Shown here piece by piece: positions 1-8,451 of a stretch of 64,000 bases of DNA. The stretch's first letter is position 1. The number at the start of each line of letters is the position of its first letter. A program made the position numbers and the translations under genes. Origin of the DNA: an uncultured Prevotella sp. (lineage in GTDB: Bacteria; Bacteroidota; Bacteroidia; Bacteroidales; Bacteroidaceae); the NCBI GenBank assembly GCA_900545525.1, contig UQZX01000003.1, forward strand, positions 62,001 through 126,000, given 5' to 3'. Under the pieces are notes generated by a model. It was given only the letters and a program-made list of their open reading frames with translations, was not told where the DNA came from and did no database searches.

Positions 1-198
1 ACCTTAAGAAAGTTCTGTGCTCTTCCTAAGGATAAATTCTACATCAATCTTGAGACAACTGGCAACACGGTAAGCTCTACATTAGCAATTGCCATAAAAG
101 ACTGCATTGACAACAAGACAATAAATCCCGGTATGAAAGTCATGATTTCCGGGTTTGGCGTAGGTCTGAGCTGGGGGGGGACTGTTCTTAAATTTTAG
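1..198 (+). CDS. 3-oxoacyl-ACP synthase III (KAS III) family protein, C-terminal end
   Basis: The reading frame is open from base 1 to a TAG at 196-198, so only the last 65 residues are in the window. They carry the KAS III signature GNTVSST, whose Asn belongs to the Cys-His-Asn catalytic triad, and the typical end GFGVGLSWGGTVL. KAS III enzymes condense an acyl-CoA with malonyl-ACP; copies inside polysaccharide loci often make the acyl donor for a sugar N-acyltransferase or a lipid-like ligand. An acyltransferase follows 3 bp downstream, which fits such a role (inference). Eight consecutive G (173-180) encode Trp-Gly-Gly near the end of the protein. The specific substrate cannot be told from this fragment. 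Confidence 0.85.
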   Translation, partial: TLRKFCALPKDKFYINLETTGNTVSSTLAIAIKDCIDNKTINPGMKVMISGFGVGLSWGGTVLKF

Positions 199-201
199 AT
201 T

Positions 202-924
202 ATGTATATAAAAAATATAACACGATGGTTTTTCTCATTCTCGCCTATAAAAACCATTTATTTCAACTTTAAGTACCTGCCTCTTAAACAAGCATGGAAA
301 CTGCCTGTTATATTGGAGAATGTAAGACTACACTCATTAAAAGGAGAAGTTTTTATCGATGAAGACGTGATATATACAGGCATGATAAGAATCGGAAGTC
401 CCATAATGATAAACTACTGGTGCCCTAAAAAACAGTCGGATATTGATCTTCAGGGCGGCAGGCTTGTTCTTCATAAAGGCATTAAATTCGGACTTGGCAC
501 ACATCTGAGAGTTCATGACAATGCACTTTTAAATATAGGCAGATTTGTGTGCTCTTCTTCCGGACTAAATTTAATATGTTATTATAAAATACTGATTGGA
601 AACTCTACAAAAATAGGCTGGGACACCATAATCATGGATACTGACTATCACCCCATGCACGACATGATAAGCGGCAAGCTTACAAAGATATATGCTCCCA
701 TAAATATCGGCAATAACTGTTGGTTCGGAACCGGATGTTACGTATCTAAAGGATGTAAGATTGCCAACGGGACAACATTTGCGGCACATTCGGTTGTTCG
801 CAGTTCTGTAACAAGGGAAAACTGCATTTGTGCAGGAAACCCTGCTGTTATAATAGAAGAGGGATATCGCATTTCTGAGGAGACATTCTCATACCATCCT
901 CCTGTGAAAAAAAGAGCATATTAG
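202..924 (+). CDS. Hexapeptide-repeat (left-handed beta-helix) acyltransferase
   Basis: 240 residues. The C-terminal two thirds show isoleucine-rich hexapeptide periodicity (ILIGNSTKIGWDTII, PINIGNNCWFGTGCYVSKG) and the end motif CAGNPAVII typical of LbH O-acetyltransferases. A conserved His lies in the DTDYHPMHD stretch, where the catalytic His of this family is expected. It probably transfers an acyl group from acyl-CoA or acyl-ACP to a sugar of the surface polysaccharide on the cytoplasmic side. It follows the KAS III gene by 3 bp and precedes licD by 10 bp, so the three are likely co-transcribed. The acceptor sugar cannot be predicted. Confidence 0.85.
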   Translation: MYIKNITRWFFSFSPIKTIYFNFKYLPLKQAWKLPVILENVRLHSLKGEVFIDEDVIYTGMIRIGSPIMINYWCPKKQSDIDLQGGRLVLHKGIKFGLGTHLRVHDNALLNIGRFVCSSSGLNLICYYKILIGNSTKIGWDTIIMDTDYHPMHDMISGKLTKIYAPINIGNNCWFGTGCYVSKGCKIANGTTFAAHSVVRSSVTRENCICAGNPAVIIEEGYRISEETFSYHPPVKKRAY

Positions 925-934
925 AGAAACAGAC

Positions 935-1738
935 ATGAAAACAATTGGTACAGAAGACTTGAAGAAAATACAGCTTGAGATAGCACGGCATATAGACTTA
1001 TTCTGCAAAAAACACGGCATCAGGTATTTTATATGTGGCGGAACGCTTATCGGCGCTATACGCCACAAAGGATTTATCCCATGGGATGACGACATCGACA
1101 TAATGATGATGAGAGATGACTATGAGCGTTTCATCAGTGAATATGCGTCAGAAGACAAGTCTAAGTATAACATCTTCCACCACAGCCTTAATGATAAATA
1201 TCCTTATCCGTATGCCAAGATAAGCGACAGTGAGACAATATTTCATGAGGAGATAAAAGAGTCGTTCGAGTTAGGGGTAAATATAGATGTATTTCCTATA
1301 GATATTGTCCCTGAAGACACCGAAATACAGAATAAGATGTACAGAACTGCCGGTAAATATATGAGAATAATAACACTTAAGCGCCTGCCTATGGCAAAAA
1401 GAAGAGGAATTGTAAAAAATGCCGTACTCTTTGTGTCACATCTGCTTCTCAGTTTTATTTCATTCAAGACTATTGTACATAAGCTGGATCAGAATGCGTC
1501 AAAATACAGACATACCGCAAGCTCTTTATGCGGTGTGGCTGTATGGGGATATGGCATACGAGAAATAAACGACATGAGTAATTACGACAAGTCCATATAC
1601 ATGCCTTTTGAAAATATAGAGTTACCTGTTCCTTTTGGCTACGACAAGTATCTTCATGGCATATACGGCGACTACATGCAGCTGCCGTCAAAGGATAAAC
1701 GGATGACACACCACCACTTCCAGGCATACTGGAAATAA
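935..1738 (+). CDS. LicD family phosphotransferase
   Basis: 267 residues. The LicD core is plain: GGTLIGA at residues 35-41 followed by PWDDDIDI at 49-56, the metal-binding aspartates of the nucleotidyltransferase fold. LicD proteins transfer phosphocholine or a similar phospho-substituent from a CDP-activated donor onto glycans. No choline kinase or CDP-choline synthesis gene lies in the window, so the substituent could be something other than choline. Lies 10 bp after the acyltransferase, same operon. Confidence 0.9.
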   Translation: MKTIGTEDLKKIQLEIARHIDLFCKKHGIRYFICGGTLIGAIRHKGFIPWDDDIDIMMMRDDYERFISEYASEDKSKYNIFHHSLNDKYPYPYAKISDSETIFHEEIKESFELGVNIDVFPIDIVPEDTEIQNKMYRTAGKYMRIITLKRLPMAKRRGIVKNAVLFVSHLLLSFISFKTIVHKLDQNASKYRHTASSLCGVAVWGYGIREINDMSNYDKSIYMPFENIELPVPFGYDKYLHGIYGDYMQLPSKDKRMTHHHFQAYWK

Positions 1739-1759
1739 CCCCATGCCTTACTGAATCGG

Positions 1760-1879
1760 TTATAAATGACAAACTTTCCTCCACACCAGCATCAGCACCG
1801 CCACGCCGAGAACGGCGTATGCCGCATAGTCTGCAATGCTGCTGCGGCGGGATACGTCGCAATACTCGGTGACACGCAT
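1760..1879 (-). pseudogene. Possible gene remnant (39 codons), hydrophobic C-terminus-like
   Basis: A 39-codon frame on the minus strand encodes a stretch with one membrane-like segment (IADYAAYAVLGVAVLMLVW) followed by basic residues and a stop. It looks like the tail of a membrane protein but I do not recognise the family. It overlaps the 5' end of the plus-strand ORF at 1836, so one of the two is not real as drawn. Confidence 0.2.
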
Positions 1880-2393
1880 TTTGTATTACGTCAGATCGGC
1901 ACTCTACCTTGCCGAACAGTGTAAGAAGCCGCTGAAACAAATGAAGTCGGAGCCCATGGAGGAAGAACAGCAGGAAACGACATCGCAGCAGGAACAGGCC
2001 ACGGTTGCAAGGCCAACCCCGACAATCAGCCAGGAAAACCTTGAGGAAATAAAGATGCACTATAAAATGCTCGAACGCTTTCTCATAAATGGATATACAC
2101 ATGAATGGATAGAACGTTTCTTTGACAACATGTCTATAAACAATATTGAAAATCAACTGAACGGAAGAAGAATATACAAAACGGCGTGCCATATATTGGG
2201 CGACCTGTGCCGTTCAAAGGTATATGCAGACTCAACGACACAGCTGGCTAAAGAAATAAGGCGCAGCTTCAGTGACAACAACAGGAACGGCCAGTTGCCA
2301 AGCCTGGAAAGTCTTGCACGGTATATACGGCAAGGACTCGACAATAACGAAGAGCTGCACACGTGGATAGAAAACTACGTAAGACGAAATTAG
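1836..2393 (+). CDS. Hypothetical protein, helical, Gln/Glu-rich linker
   Basis: 185 residues, not recognised. Residues about 15-35 form an amphipathic helix (ILYYVRSALYLAEQCKKPL), residues 38-65 are a Glu/Gln/Thr-rich low-complexity linker, and the rest is predicted mostly alpha-helical with many charged residues. There is no signal peptide or membrane segment. The start is uncertain: ATG at 1836 gives the longest frame, but internal ATG codons near 1941 and 1956 are possible, and the first 45 bases overlap a candidate remnant on the other strand. It lies between licD and a glycosyltransferase gene on the same strand. Confidence 0.55.
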   Translation: MLLRRDTSQYSVTRILYYVRSALYLAEQCKKPLKQMKSEPMEEEQQETTSQQEQATVARPTPTISQENLEEIKMHYKMLERFLINGYTHEWIERFFDNMSINNIENQLNGRRIYKTACHILGDLCRSKVYADSTTQLAKEIRRSFSDNNRNGQLPSLESLARYIRQGLDNNEELHTWIENYVRRN

Positions 2394-2422
2394 AAAATAA
2401 AAACATATAATTAGCCGGAATG

Positions 2423-2446
2423 CGGGCGGATCTGCAAATCCGCCCG
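2423..2446 (+). terminator. Hairpin, possible terminator
   Basis: A perfect 9-bp stem (CGGGCGGAT with ATCCGCCCG) closes a 6-base loop between the hypothetical gene and the next glycosyltransferase. It is not followed by a good T run, so termination is uncertain. Confidence 0.45.
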
Positions 2447-2506
2447 AACGTCTGATTACGCAAAGACAATGTTATTTGTATAAAGCGGAATAATCCTTTT
2501 TTTAAC

Positions 2507-3652
2507 ATGAAAATAATTGTTTTTACATATTCGGTCACACGCACGGCCGGAGGTGTGCTTGATGCCGTACGCGATATGTTCACAAACAGGAATTTTGCCG
2601 GACATAAGCTAAACGTGCTGTCATTCAGAGGGAAATACATAGAGGAGGACATGCCGTCGTGGCAGGGAATGTCCATGCAACTGTTCAAGGCATGGCCGAT
2701 GCTATACTCAAGGGAAGCCAAAAAGGCTCTGCTTGCCGCTGATGCGGACATACTGCACATGGAGACATTATGGCGCTATCCGCAACTGCTCATGAGCGTA
2801 TGGAAAAAAAGGCGCAAGGAACCTATAGTATGTACGCCACACGGAATGCTTGACCCTTACATAATACGAAATCATGGATGGATAAAGCGCGTGATATCAC
2901 GCCTGTTTCTCCATAAAAGTCTTGAGGCTGCCGACTGTTACCATGCTCTTTGCCGGAAAGAGCTGAAAGACATAAGGACTTACGGGCTGAAGCAACCGGT
3001 GGCAATAATTCCCAACGGAATAAACATTCCGGATGACGGAAAGAAGTTTGTCAGGACTGACAACAAGAAACATCTGCTATATCTTGGCAGGCTGCACCGA
3101 AAAAAAGGCGTGGACATGCTGCTTCATGCAGTGTCAGCCATAATGGTGCAAAATCCGGAACTTCTACGCGGATGGCAGATAGACCTTGTGGGATGGGACC
3201 ACGAGAATTGCAGGGCTGAGCTGGAACAGATCGCAAGAGACAACAAACTTGGACAAACAGTTGTATTTCATGGAGGAATGTTCGGTGAGGACAAGCAACG
3301 GATGTATGCCTGTGCTGACGGATACATACTGCCATCACACGGCGAGGGACTGCCAATGACTGTCCTGGAGGCATGGTCATGGAAGAAACCGGTAATAATT
3401 ACACCGGAATGCCACATTCCGGAGGGATATGAAGCTGAAGCAGCCATACGTATAGAAGACAATGTAAAATCGGTGACCGACGGGCTTATACGTTTCCTCA
3501 CGATGACAGAAGAAGAACGTGAGAAGATGGGACAAAACGGATACAACCTCGTTTGCAGTAACTTTACATGGGACGCAGCGGCAAAAAAAATGATTGAACT
3601 ATACGAATGGCTGTCGGGAAAAAGAAAAAAGCCTGACTTTGTTTATGAATAA
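2507..3652 (+). CDS. Glycosyltransferase family 4 protein
   Basis: 381 residues with the GT-B fold features of GT4 enzymes: the N-terminal Gly-rich loop (TRTAGGV, 11-17), PNGI at 169-172, the start of the donor domain LYLGRLHRKKG at 191-201, and the EX7E-type nucleotide-sugar site in GEGLPMTVLEAW (279-290). It adds a sugar from a nucleotide donor to the growing lipid-linked repeat unit in the cytoplasm. The donor and linkage cannot be predicted. A 113-bp gap with a hairpin separates it from the upstream gene. Confidence 0.9.
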   Translation: MKIIVFTYSVTRTAGGVLDAVRDMFTNRNFAGHKLNVLSFRGKYIEEDMPSWQGMSMQLFKAWPMLYSREAKKALLAADADILHMETLWRYPQLLMSVWKKRRKEPIVCTPHGMLDPYIIRNHGWIKRVISRLFLHKSLEAADCYHALCRKELKDIRTYGLKQPVAIIPNGINIPDDGKKFVRTDNKKHLLYLGRLHRKKGVDMLLHAVSAIMVQNPELLRGWQIDLVGWDHENCRAELEQIARDNKLGQTVVFHGGMFGEDKQRMYACADGYILPSHGEGLPMTVLEAWSWKKPVIITPECHIPEGYEAEAAIRIEDNVKSVTDGLIRFLTMTEEEREKMGQNGYNLVCSNFTWDAAAKKMIELYEWLSGKRKKPDFVYE

Positions 3653-3703
3653 AAGCTACAAGAATAAACATTAATATATAAAGATATAAAGATTTGACTT
3701 AAA

Positions 3704-4276
3704 ATGAGTTTGGAACGACATTATCCGGAACACGTGACCATGCGTATAAAGATAAAAAGGACTTTATGGAACGTCACGGCGGCAGTGCTTTTCCGCCCTT
3801 TCATCACAAAGCTTTTCCGCCCGTGGCGCATTGCGCTGCTGCGCATGTTCGGCGCAGAGATAGAAAAGGACGCGGAGGTTTATGCCTCGGCAAGGATATG
3901 GGCGCCGTGGAACCTGCGCATGGGGCACCGCTCATGCCTCGGCCCTGACGTGGTATGCTATAATCAGGACACCGTGACGCTCAAGGACGATGCCATTGTC
4001 TCACAGTATGCCTACCTGTGCACGGCAGGCCATGATGTCTGCATGATGAACACCGCCGGCCACTCGCTGATAACAGCTCCCATCGTACTGGAAAGCAAGG
4101 CATGGATTGGCTCGCGGGCTTTCATCGGCATTGGCGTGACTATCGGCGAGGGTGCCGTGGTGGGTGCCACGGCATCGGTATATAAGGATGTGAAACCTTG
4201 GACGGTGGTGGGCGGCAATCCCGCCCGCTTCATAAAGAAAAGGGTTATAATAAAGAAAAGGGTTATAAAGGAATAA
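3704..4276 (+). CDS. WcaF-type sugar O-acetyltransferase
   Basis: 190 residues, left-handed beta-helix acetyltransferase. The N-terminal region (LFRPFITKLFRPWRIALLRM) and IWAPWNLRMG are typical of the colanic-acid WcaF branch; the catalytic His is in CTAGHD and the fold ends with VVGGNPARFIKKR. It should O-acetylate a residue of the polysaccharide. The last residues repeat KKRVI twice from a short DNA duplication just before the stop. It is paralogous to the gene at 5422, and the last part of the two genes is nearly identical in DNA. Confidence 0.85.
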   Translation: MSLERHYPEHVTMRIKIKRTLWNVTAAVLFRPFITKLFRPWRIALLRMFGAEIEKDAEVYASARIWAPWNLRMGHRSCLGPDVVCYNQDTVTLKDDAIVSQYAYLCTAGHDVCMMNTAGHSLITAPIVLESKAWIGSRAFIGIGVTIGEGAVVGATASVYKDVKPWTVVGGNPARFIKKRVIIKKRVIKE

Positions 4277-4391
4277 GAATTTAAATATAAAAAATGGAAA
4301 TCGTTAATAAGAATTTCGGTGGGGGTAAAAAACACTCTGTTCCCATAGCATGAACATAAGACATATAGCCGCTTAAAGAACTATACGCTGT

Positions 4392-5420
4392 ATGAAACGA
4401 AAAGTTTATTTAATAGATTTAAAGAATGATGTGAGCGGACATTATCATATTATGAAGGCTCTTAGCATAATAGAAGGCTCACAAGAACTTGATACGGGAG
4501 AGAGGAAATTTCACAAAGATACTCCTGTCAAGATGTTGAAAGAGCGTATCAGAATAATTAACTCTGTAGCAAGGAATATAAAAGATGATAAATGCGCGGC
4601 ACATTTCCTGACAGCTGACAAATTCTATTTTCTGCCGTTTCTATTCGGGAATAAATTTGGAAATCGTAGATTGATTGCCACAATTCACAGGATTCCGAAG
4701 ACCAAAATGCTAAAATGGCTGCTGAAGTGTTTTTCCCGAAAAGTAGATACAATTATTGTCTTGTCAGGTTATATGGAGGAATGCTTGAGAAATATTGGCA
4801 TTAGCAATGTTCATACAATCATTCACCCGGCTTTTTATAATTGCAGCGATATAGACAGACATGCCACTCGAAATAAATATGGCCTGAAAGATTCGGATGT
4901 AGTATTTTCCATATTGGGAAGCACAAGAGCAGACAAAGGGATAGATATTGCATTGGATGCTTTCATGTATGTCTCCGATAGTATAAAGAAAAATATGGTA
5001 TTAAATATTGCAGGCAGCGAGCAAGATGTAAGCCGCCATACAATCATAGAAAAAGCCCGCAAAGCAGGAATAAGAATTCTTGATAATATTAAATGTCTAA
5101 GTATCAGAGAATTTAAAGAAAACATACGGGTAACAGACTATATGTTGTGTCCATATACCAAGAAGTTCCGAGGTATGAGCGGTCCGATGTGTGAGGCGTT
5201 TGGAAATGGTATTCCCTGTATAATGCCTTCTTATGGCGCATTGGGATGGTTCTCACAAAGAGAAGGGGATGTCTTCTCGTTTCAAATTGAGAATGCACAG
5301 TCTCTCGCACGATGTCTGACAACGATAATGCAGAAAAGGCCACAAATAAACAATGATTTCTCTAATATGTTTCGTTTGGAATATTTTATAGAAGAGCATA
5401 AAAAACTATACTATAAGTAA
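4392..5420 (+). CDS. Glycosyltransferase family 4 protein, AT-rich
   Basis: 342 residues. The C-terminal domain shows ILGSTRADKGIDIALDAF (donor-domain start) and MSGPMCEAFGNGIP, which corresponds to the EX7E region of GT4. The N-terminal domain is divergent. The gene is clearly richer in A+T than its neighbours at 2507 and 3704, which hints at a different origin. It ends 1 bp before the next acetyltransferase gene, so the pair is translationally close. Confidence 0.8.
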   Translation: MKRKVYLIDLKNDVSGHYHIMKALSIIEGSQELDTGERKFHKDTPVKMLKERIRIINSVARNIKDDKCAAHFLTADKFYFLPFLFGNKFGNRRLIATIHRIPKTKMLKWLLKCFSRKVDTIIVLSGYMEECLRNIGISNVHTIIHPAFYNCSDIDRHATRNKYGLKDSDVVFSILGSTRADKGIDIALDAFMYVSDSIKKNMVLNIAGSEQDVSRHTIIEKARKAGIRILDNIKCLSIREFKENIRVTDYMLCPYTKKFRGMSGPMCEAFGNGIPCIMPSYGALGWFSQREGDVFSFQIENAQSLARCLTTIMQKRPQINNDFSNMFRLEYFIEEHKKLYYK

Positions 5421-5421
5421 T

Positions 5422-5961
5422 ATGGATATTTTCAATAAAGAAACGGACAACCCACATTATATAAAGCGTATTTTATGGTATGTGGTAAATGTTACAGTAT
5501 TTAGGCTGATGACAGGTTATCAGCTTAGATATGCAAGAAATGCAATATTGAGAATATTCGGTGCAGAAATTCCATTGTTCTCACTTGTTTATCCAACAGC
5601 TAAAATATATGCCCCTTGGAATCTTAAAGTCGGACGGCATTCGTGTATAGGTCCCGGCGTCATCATATACAATAATGATTTGATTGTTGTCGGAAATCAT
5701 ACTGTTGTATCTCAGGGTGCCTGTCTCTGTACTGCAAGCCATGACATAACCGACAGAAGGCATCCGCTTATCACGGCACCAATCACCATAGGCGACAAGG
5801 CTTGGGTCGCGTCCCATGCCTATATCGGCATGGGCGTGACTATCGGCGAGGGTGCCGTGGTGGGTGCCACGGCATCGGTATATAAGGATGTGGAACCTTG
5901 GACGGTGGTGGGCGGAAATCCCGCAAGGTTAATAAAGAAAAGGGAGCTGAAAGAAGGATAG
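5422..5961 (+). CDS. WcaF-type sugar O-acetyltransferase (second copy, chimeric)
   Basis: 179 residues with the same layout as the protein at 3704: N-terminal helix, IYAPWNLKVGRHSCIG, the catalytic His in CTASHD, hexapeptide repeats and GGNPARLIKKR. The first two thirds of the gene are AT-rich and diverged from the 3704 copy. From about base 5827 the DNA becomes GC-rich and almost identical to 4134-4235. This suggests the 3' end was replaced by recombination with its paralogue. It probably acetylates a different acceptor than the first copy (inference). Confidence 0.85.
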   Translation: MDIFNKETDNPHYIKRILWYVVNVTVFRLMTGYQLRYARNAILRIFGAEIPLFSLVYPTAKIYAPWNLKVGRHSCIGPGVIIYNNDLIVVGNHTVVSQGACLCTASHDITDRRHPLITAPITIGDKAWVASHAYIGMGVTIGEGAVVGATASVYKDVEPWTVVGGNPARLIKKRELKEG

Positions 5962-5970
5962 GCCTTGCCG

Positions 5971-6057
5971 TCACTCCCTGCCGGGAAGCCAGTCGTGGGC
6001 AAGCACGCAGCGGATGGTCTTCCCGTCAATGGTGATGTTGCCGGGGGGGGGAGCCAT
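5971..6057 (-). pseudogene. 28-codon relic with poly-C/G tract
   Basis: On the minus strand ATG-GCT is followed by nine C (three Pro codons) and then a protein-like stretch GNITIDGKTIRCVLAHDWLP before a TGA. The composition looks like genuine protein sequence rather than noise, but no family is recognised and no upstream part is present. It is probably a fragment of a lost gene. Confidence 0.25.
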
Positions 6058-6190
6058 ACATCATGACTAATATGAGAGAGGCGAAAAATATACTGATTAT
6101 TATGGAGTTATGCAAAATATAGTCTCCAAACCGCACACTTTGGAAAGTTTAAAGTTTTGGGGTTGAAAAAGATAAGGTAAATAGACAGGG

Positions 6191-6325
6191 ATGTCAATTC
6201 TTCACACAGGACTTCCCAAGCAGAATAAACATGGCTTCTATCAGTCCTACATCAAGCATGAACAGTTTGAAGACGGAAAGTTCCTCATAGAATTTCAGAA
6301 GAGATACATTTATTTGCACGGATAA
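6191..6325 (+). CDS. Small ORF (44 codons), possible remnant
   Basis: The frame runs from ATG at 6191 to TAA at 6323-6325 and encodes a hydrophilic peptide with aromatic residues (HGFYQSYIKHEQFEDGKF). The composition looks protein-like. No family is recognised; it may be a fragment of a longer lost gene rather than an expressed peptide. Confidence 0.3.
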   Translation: MSILHTGLPKQNKHGFYQSYIKHEQFEDGKFLIEFQKRYIYLHG

Positions 6326-6410
6326 TCATCGTTTTACAACACTTTTTTGCACGAAAACCCGACACGACGATACATTTATTTGCACAAACAACGTAAATCA
6401 ATATTAATAT

Positions 6411-6878
6411 ATGTCATATAAAAACCCCAAGATATGCCTTGCCTGTTCTGCAGGCGGACATCTGAGAGAGCTACAGTTGGCCGTAGGCAGCATTCCCGAT
6501 AAGTGGGACTGCTACTGGCTCACGTTGAAAACCACATCCACAAAAGCCTTCATGAAAGACAAGGAGCACGTATTCCTTACTAACTTCCAGCCGGCAAGGC
6601 GGTGGACACTGATTGCAAACTGCATCCAGGCATTGTTCTGGGTGATGGTAAAACGGCCGCATGTAATCATTACCACAGGAGCGGGTGTTACAGTACCGAC
6701 GGTATTCTTTGCAAAAAAACTGCTGAAGACGAAGATTATATTCATCAATTCGGCCGCTGACGTGACGCATGCATCTAAGACACCAGTATGGATAGAAAAG
6801 TATGCGGACCTGTTCTTGGTACAATGGAGTGAGATGAAACAGATTTTTCCTGATTCAATTTGTTGCGGAGTATTATGA
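6411..6878 (+). CDS. Alg14-like glycosyltransferase subunit (PssD/CpsF type)
   Basis: 155 residues. The start ICLACSAGGHLRELQL is the Alg14/PssD signature (SxGGH). The hydrophobic middle (ALFWVMVKRPHVIITTGAG) matches the membrane-associated segment that recruits the catalytic partner. Together with the next gene it forms a split GT28-type enzyme that usually adds the second sugar to the polyprenyl-linked first sugar at the inner membrane. Its stop codon overlaps the next start (ATGA, 6875-6878), so the two are translationally coupled. Confidence 0.88.
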   Translation: MSYKNPKICLACSAGGHLRELQLAVGSIPDKWDCYWLTLKTTSTKAFMKDKEHVFLTNFQPARRWTLIANCIQALFWVMVKRPHVIITTGAGVTVPTVFFAKKLLKTKIIFINSAADVTHASKTPVWIEKYADLFLVQWSEMKQIFPDSICCGVL

Positions 6879-7342
6879 TATTTGCAAGTTTAGGGACAAT
6901 GGACATGCCTTTTGTCCGTATGGCAAGGGCTGTTGACCTCTTGGCGGCAAGCACGGAAGAGGAGGTTATAGTGCAGACCGGGTGGACGGATTACGAATAC
7001 AAACATGCCAAGGCATTCAAGTTCTGCACAAAGGATGAGATGCAGCAATACATCGGCCGTGCCTCACTGCTGATAATGCAGGGAGGATGGGGAGCCATAA
7101 GCGAGGCTATGGAAAAGCATAAGCGCATGGTGATAATCCCCCGCTACGACAAGACGGAGCATATTCACGACCAGTTTCAGCTGATACGCAAACTGGATGA
7201 GCTGGGATGCGTGATTGGCGTGTTCGACGTGAACTGCCTGCCCGAAGCCATAGAACGGGCACGGACGTTCTGTTTCAGGCAGATAGATAAAGGTAACGCC
7301 GAACATATCATAATAAAGAAGCTGAAAGAGTGGTTCGGATAA
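6875..7342 (+). CDS. Alg13-like glycosyltransferase catalytic subunit (PssE type)
   Basis: 155 residues from ATG at 6875, chosen because it overlaps the previous stop as ATGA and has a purine-rich GCGGAG upstream; a TTG 15 bases earlier is a poorer choice. It begins MIFASLGTMDMPF and carries QGGWGAISEA and a conserved region with basic and acidic residues (PRYDKTEHIHDQ), as in the C-terminal domain of MurG/GT28. It is the donor-binding half that works with the Alg14-like partner encoded immediately upstream. Confidence 0.88.
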   Translation: MIFASLGTMDMPFVRMARAVDLLAASTEEEVIVQTGWTDYEYKHAKAFKFCTKDEMQQYIGRASLLIMQGGWGAISEAMEKHKRMVIIPRYDKTEHIHDQFQLIRKLDELGCVIGVFDVNCLPEAIERARTFCFRQIDKGNAEHIIIKKLKEWFG

Positions 7343-7357
7343 TATTTTACAAAGATA

Positions 7358-8440
7358 ATGAAAGAAAACACGTTCCGACAGTTATTACATATACTTGACA
7401 GCATATTCCATGGGAAGGGCGACACAGACGGATATGACTGTAACGATATTATGAAAGAAGCCAACAGACAGGCGTTGACTGGTATCGTGGCTGACTATCT
7501 GACAAACAGCTGCAAGAACCTGACGCATGAGAAGAAGCTGCATTATATCAGCATAGTTCTACAGATTGAACGTAAAAACAAATGGATGAACCAACAGCAG
7601 GCATGGCTGGCAGACTTATTCAGGAAGAATGGAATACGTCACACCGTAATGAAGGGGCAGACCGTGGCACGGTTTTATCCCAACCCCCTGCTACGCATGC
7701 CCGGCGATATAGACGTGTATGTTGCAAAGAATGATTTCAGAAAAGCATGTGCATTAATAGAACATGAGAAATATACAAAAACAGACTTTACAATGCTTCA
7801 TGCCACATACTGTCAAAAAGGAAAGGCTGAGATAGAGATACATTTTGCAATACAGAAACTGCAATGGCTGCCGCATTACAGATATCTTCAGTCAATAACA
7901 CTGGCTGGCGTCGACAATGCAAAACCTGAGTATACAGACATAGATGGCAGACAAATATCCATTCTCCCCAAAGAGTTAGAAGTACTTCTTTATACCGTCC
8001 ATGCTTTCAATCATGTGGTGAACGGAGGTTTGGGATTGCGCCAGATCATAGATTGGATGCTCTGTATAGAGAAGACAGGAGACTGTATTGACATAAAATT
8101 ACTTAAGGAATATCTTGTAAAAACGGGGATGTCAAGAATGTTCCGTGTTCTTGGATATATATGTTCCGAATATCTCGGCATGTCACTAAAGGAACCGTTC
8201 TGGATGAAATCAGGACTGCATTATAATCACAAGGATATAAAGCTGGGAGAAAGGCTGTTATCATGGGTTGAAGAATGCGGAAACTTCGGACATTCCATGA
8301 ACTTGTCAAAAGTTGGTTTTTATATGCTCTTCCTGAAAATTTGTCTCCGCTTCTGTTATCTCAGCCGCAAAGAAATGTTCATATATCCATTTATGAAGAT
8401 AAAGAGAGGAATAACAGGAGAAAATCATCTGAGAAAATAA
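7358..8440 (+). CDS. Nucleotidyltransferase-fold protein (NTP_transf_5-like)
   Basis: 360 residues. The stretch MKGQTVARFYPNPLLRMPGDIDVYV has the GD-x-D metal site of the nucleotidyltransferase superfamily as in the 'uncharacterised nucleotidyltransferase' family (PF14907, from memory). Such proteins are common in Bacteroidetes polysaccharide loci; their substrate is unknown. It lies 15 bp after the Alg13-like gene and 11 bp before a GT2 gene, so it is part of the operon. Confidence 0.75.
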   Translation: MKENTFRQLLHILDSIFHGKGDTDGYDCNDIMKEANRQALTGIVADYLTNSCKNLTHEKKLHYISIVLQIERKNKWMNQQQAWLADLFRKNGIRHTVMKGQTVARFYPNPLLRMPGDIDVYVAKNDFRKACALIEHEKYTKTDFTMLHATYCQKGKAEIEIHFAIQKLQWLPHYRYLQSITLAGVDNAKPEYTDIDGRQISILPKELEVLLYTVHAFNHVVNGGLGLRQIIDWMLCIEKTGDCIDIKLLKEYLVKTGMSRMFRVLGYICSEYLGMSLKEPFWMKSGLHYNHKDIKLGERLLSWVEECGNFGHSMNLSKVGFYMLFLKICLRFCYLSRKEMFIYPFMKIKRGITGENHLRK

Positions 8441-8451
8441 CAATGTAAAAA

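Larger units (their letters stand above)
5962..6410. other. 449-bp gap with relics and a G9 run
   Basis: This gap splits the polysaccharide operon. It holds a 28-codon relic on the minus strand (5971-6057) crossing a run of nine G, a 44-codon plus-strand ORF (6191-6325), and two copies of the 17-mer GATACATTTATTTGCAC (about 6303-6319 and 6369-6385). It looks like a scar of past insertion or deletion; no intact gene is visible. Confidence 0.5.

Noticed and set aside
1470..2192. 240-codon frame on the minus strand across licD and the next gene
   Set aside because: It runs antisense through the licD 3' end, has a Cys/Arg-rich random composition, and no family features.
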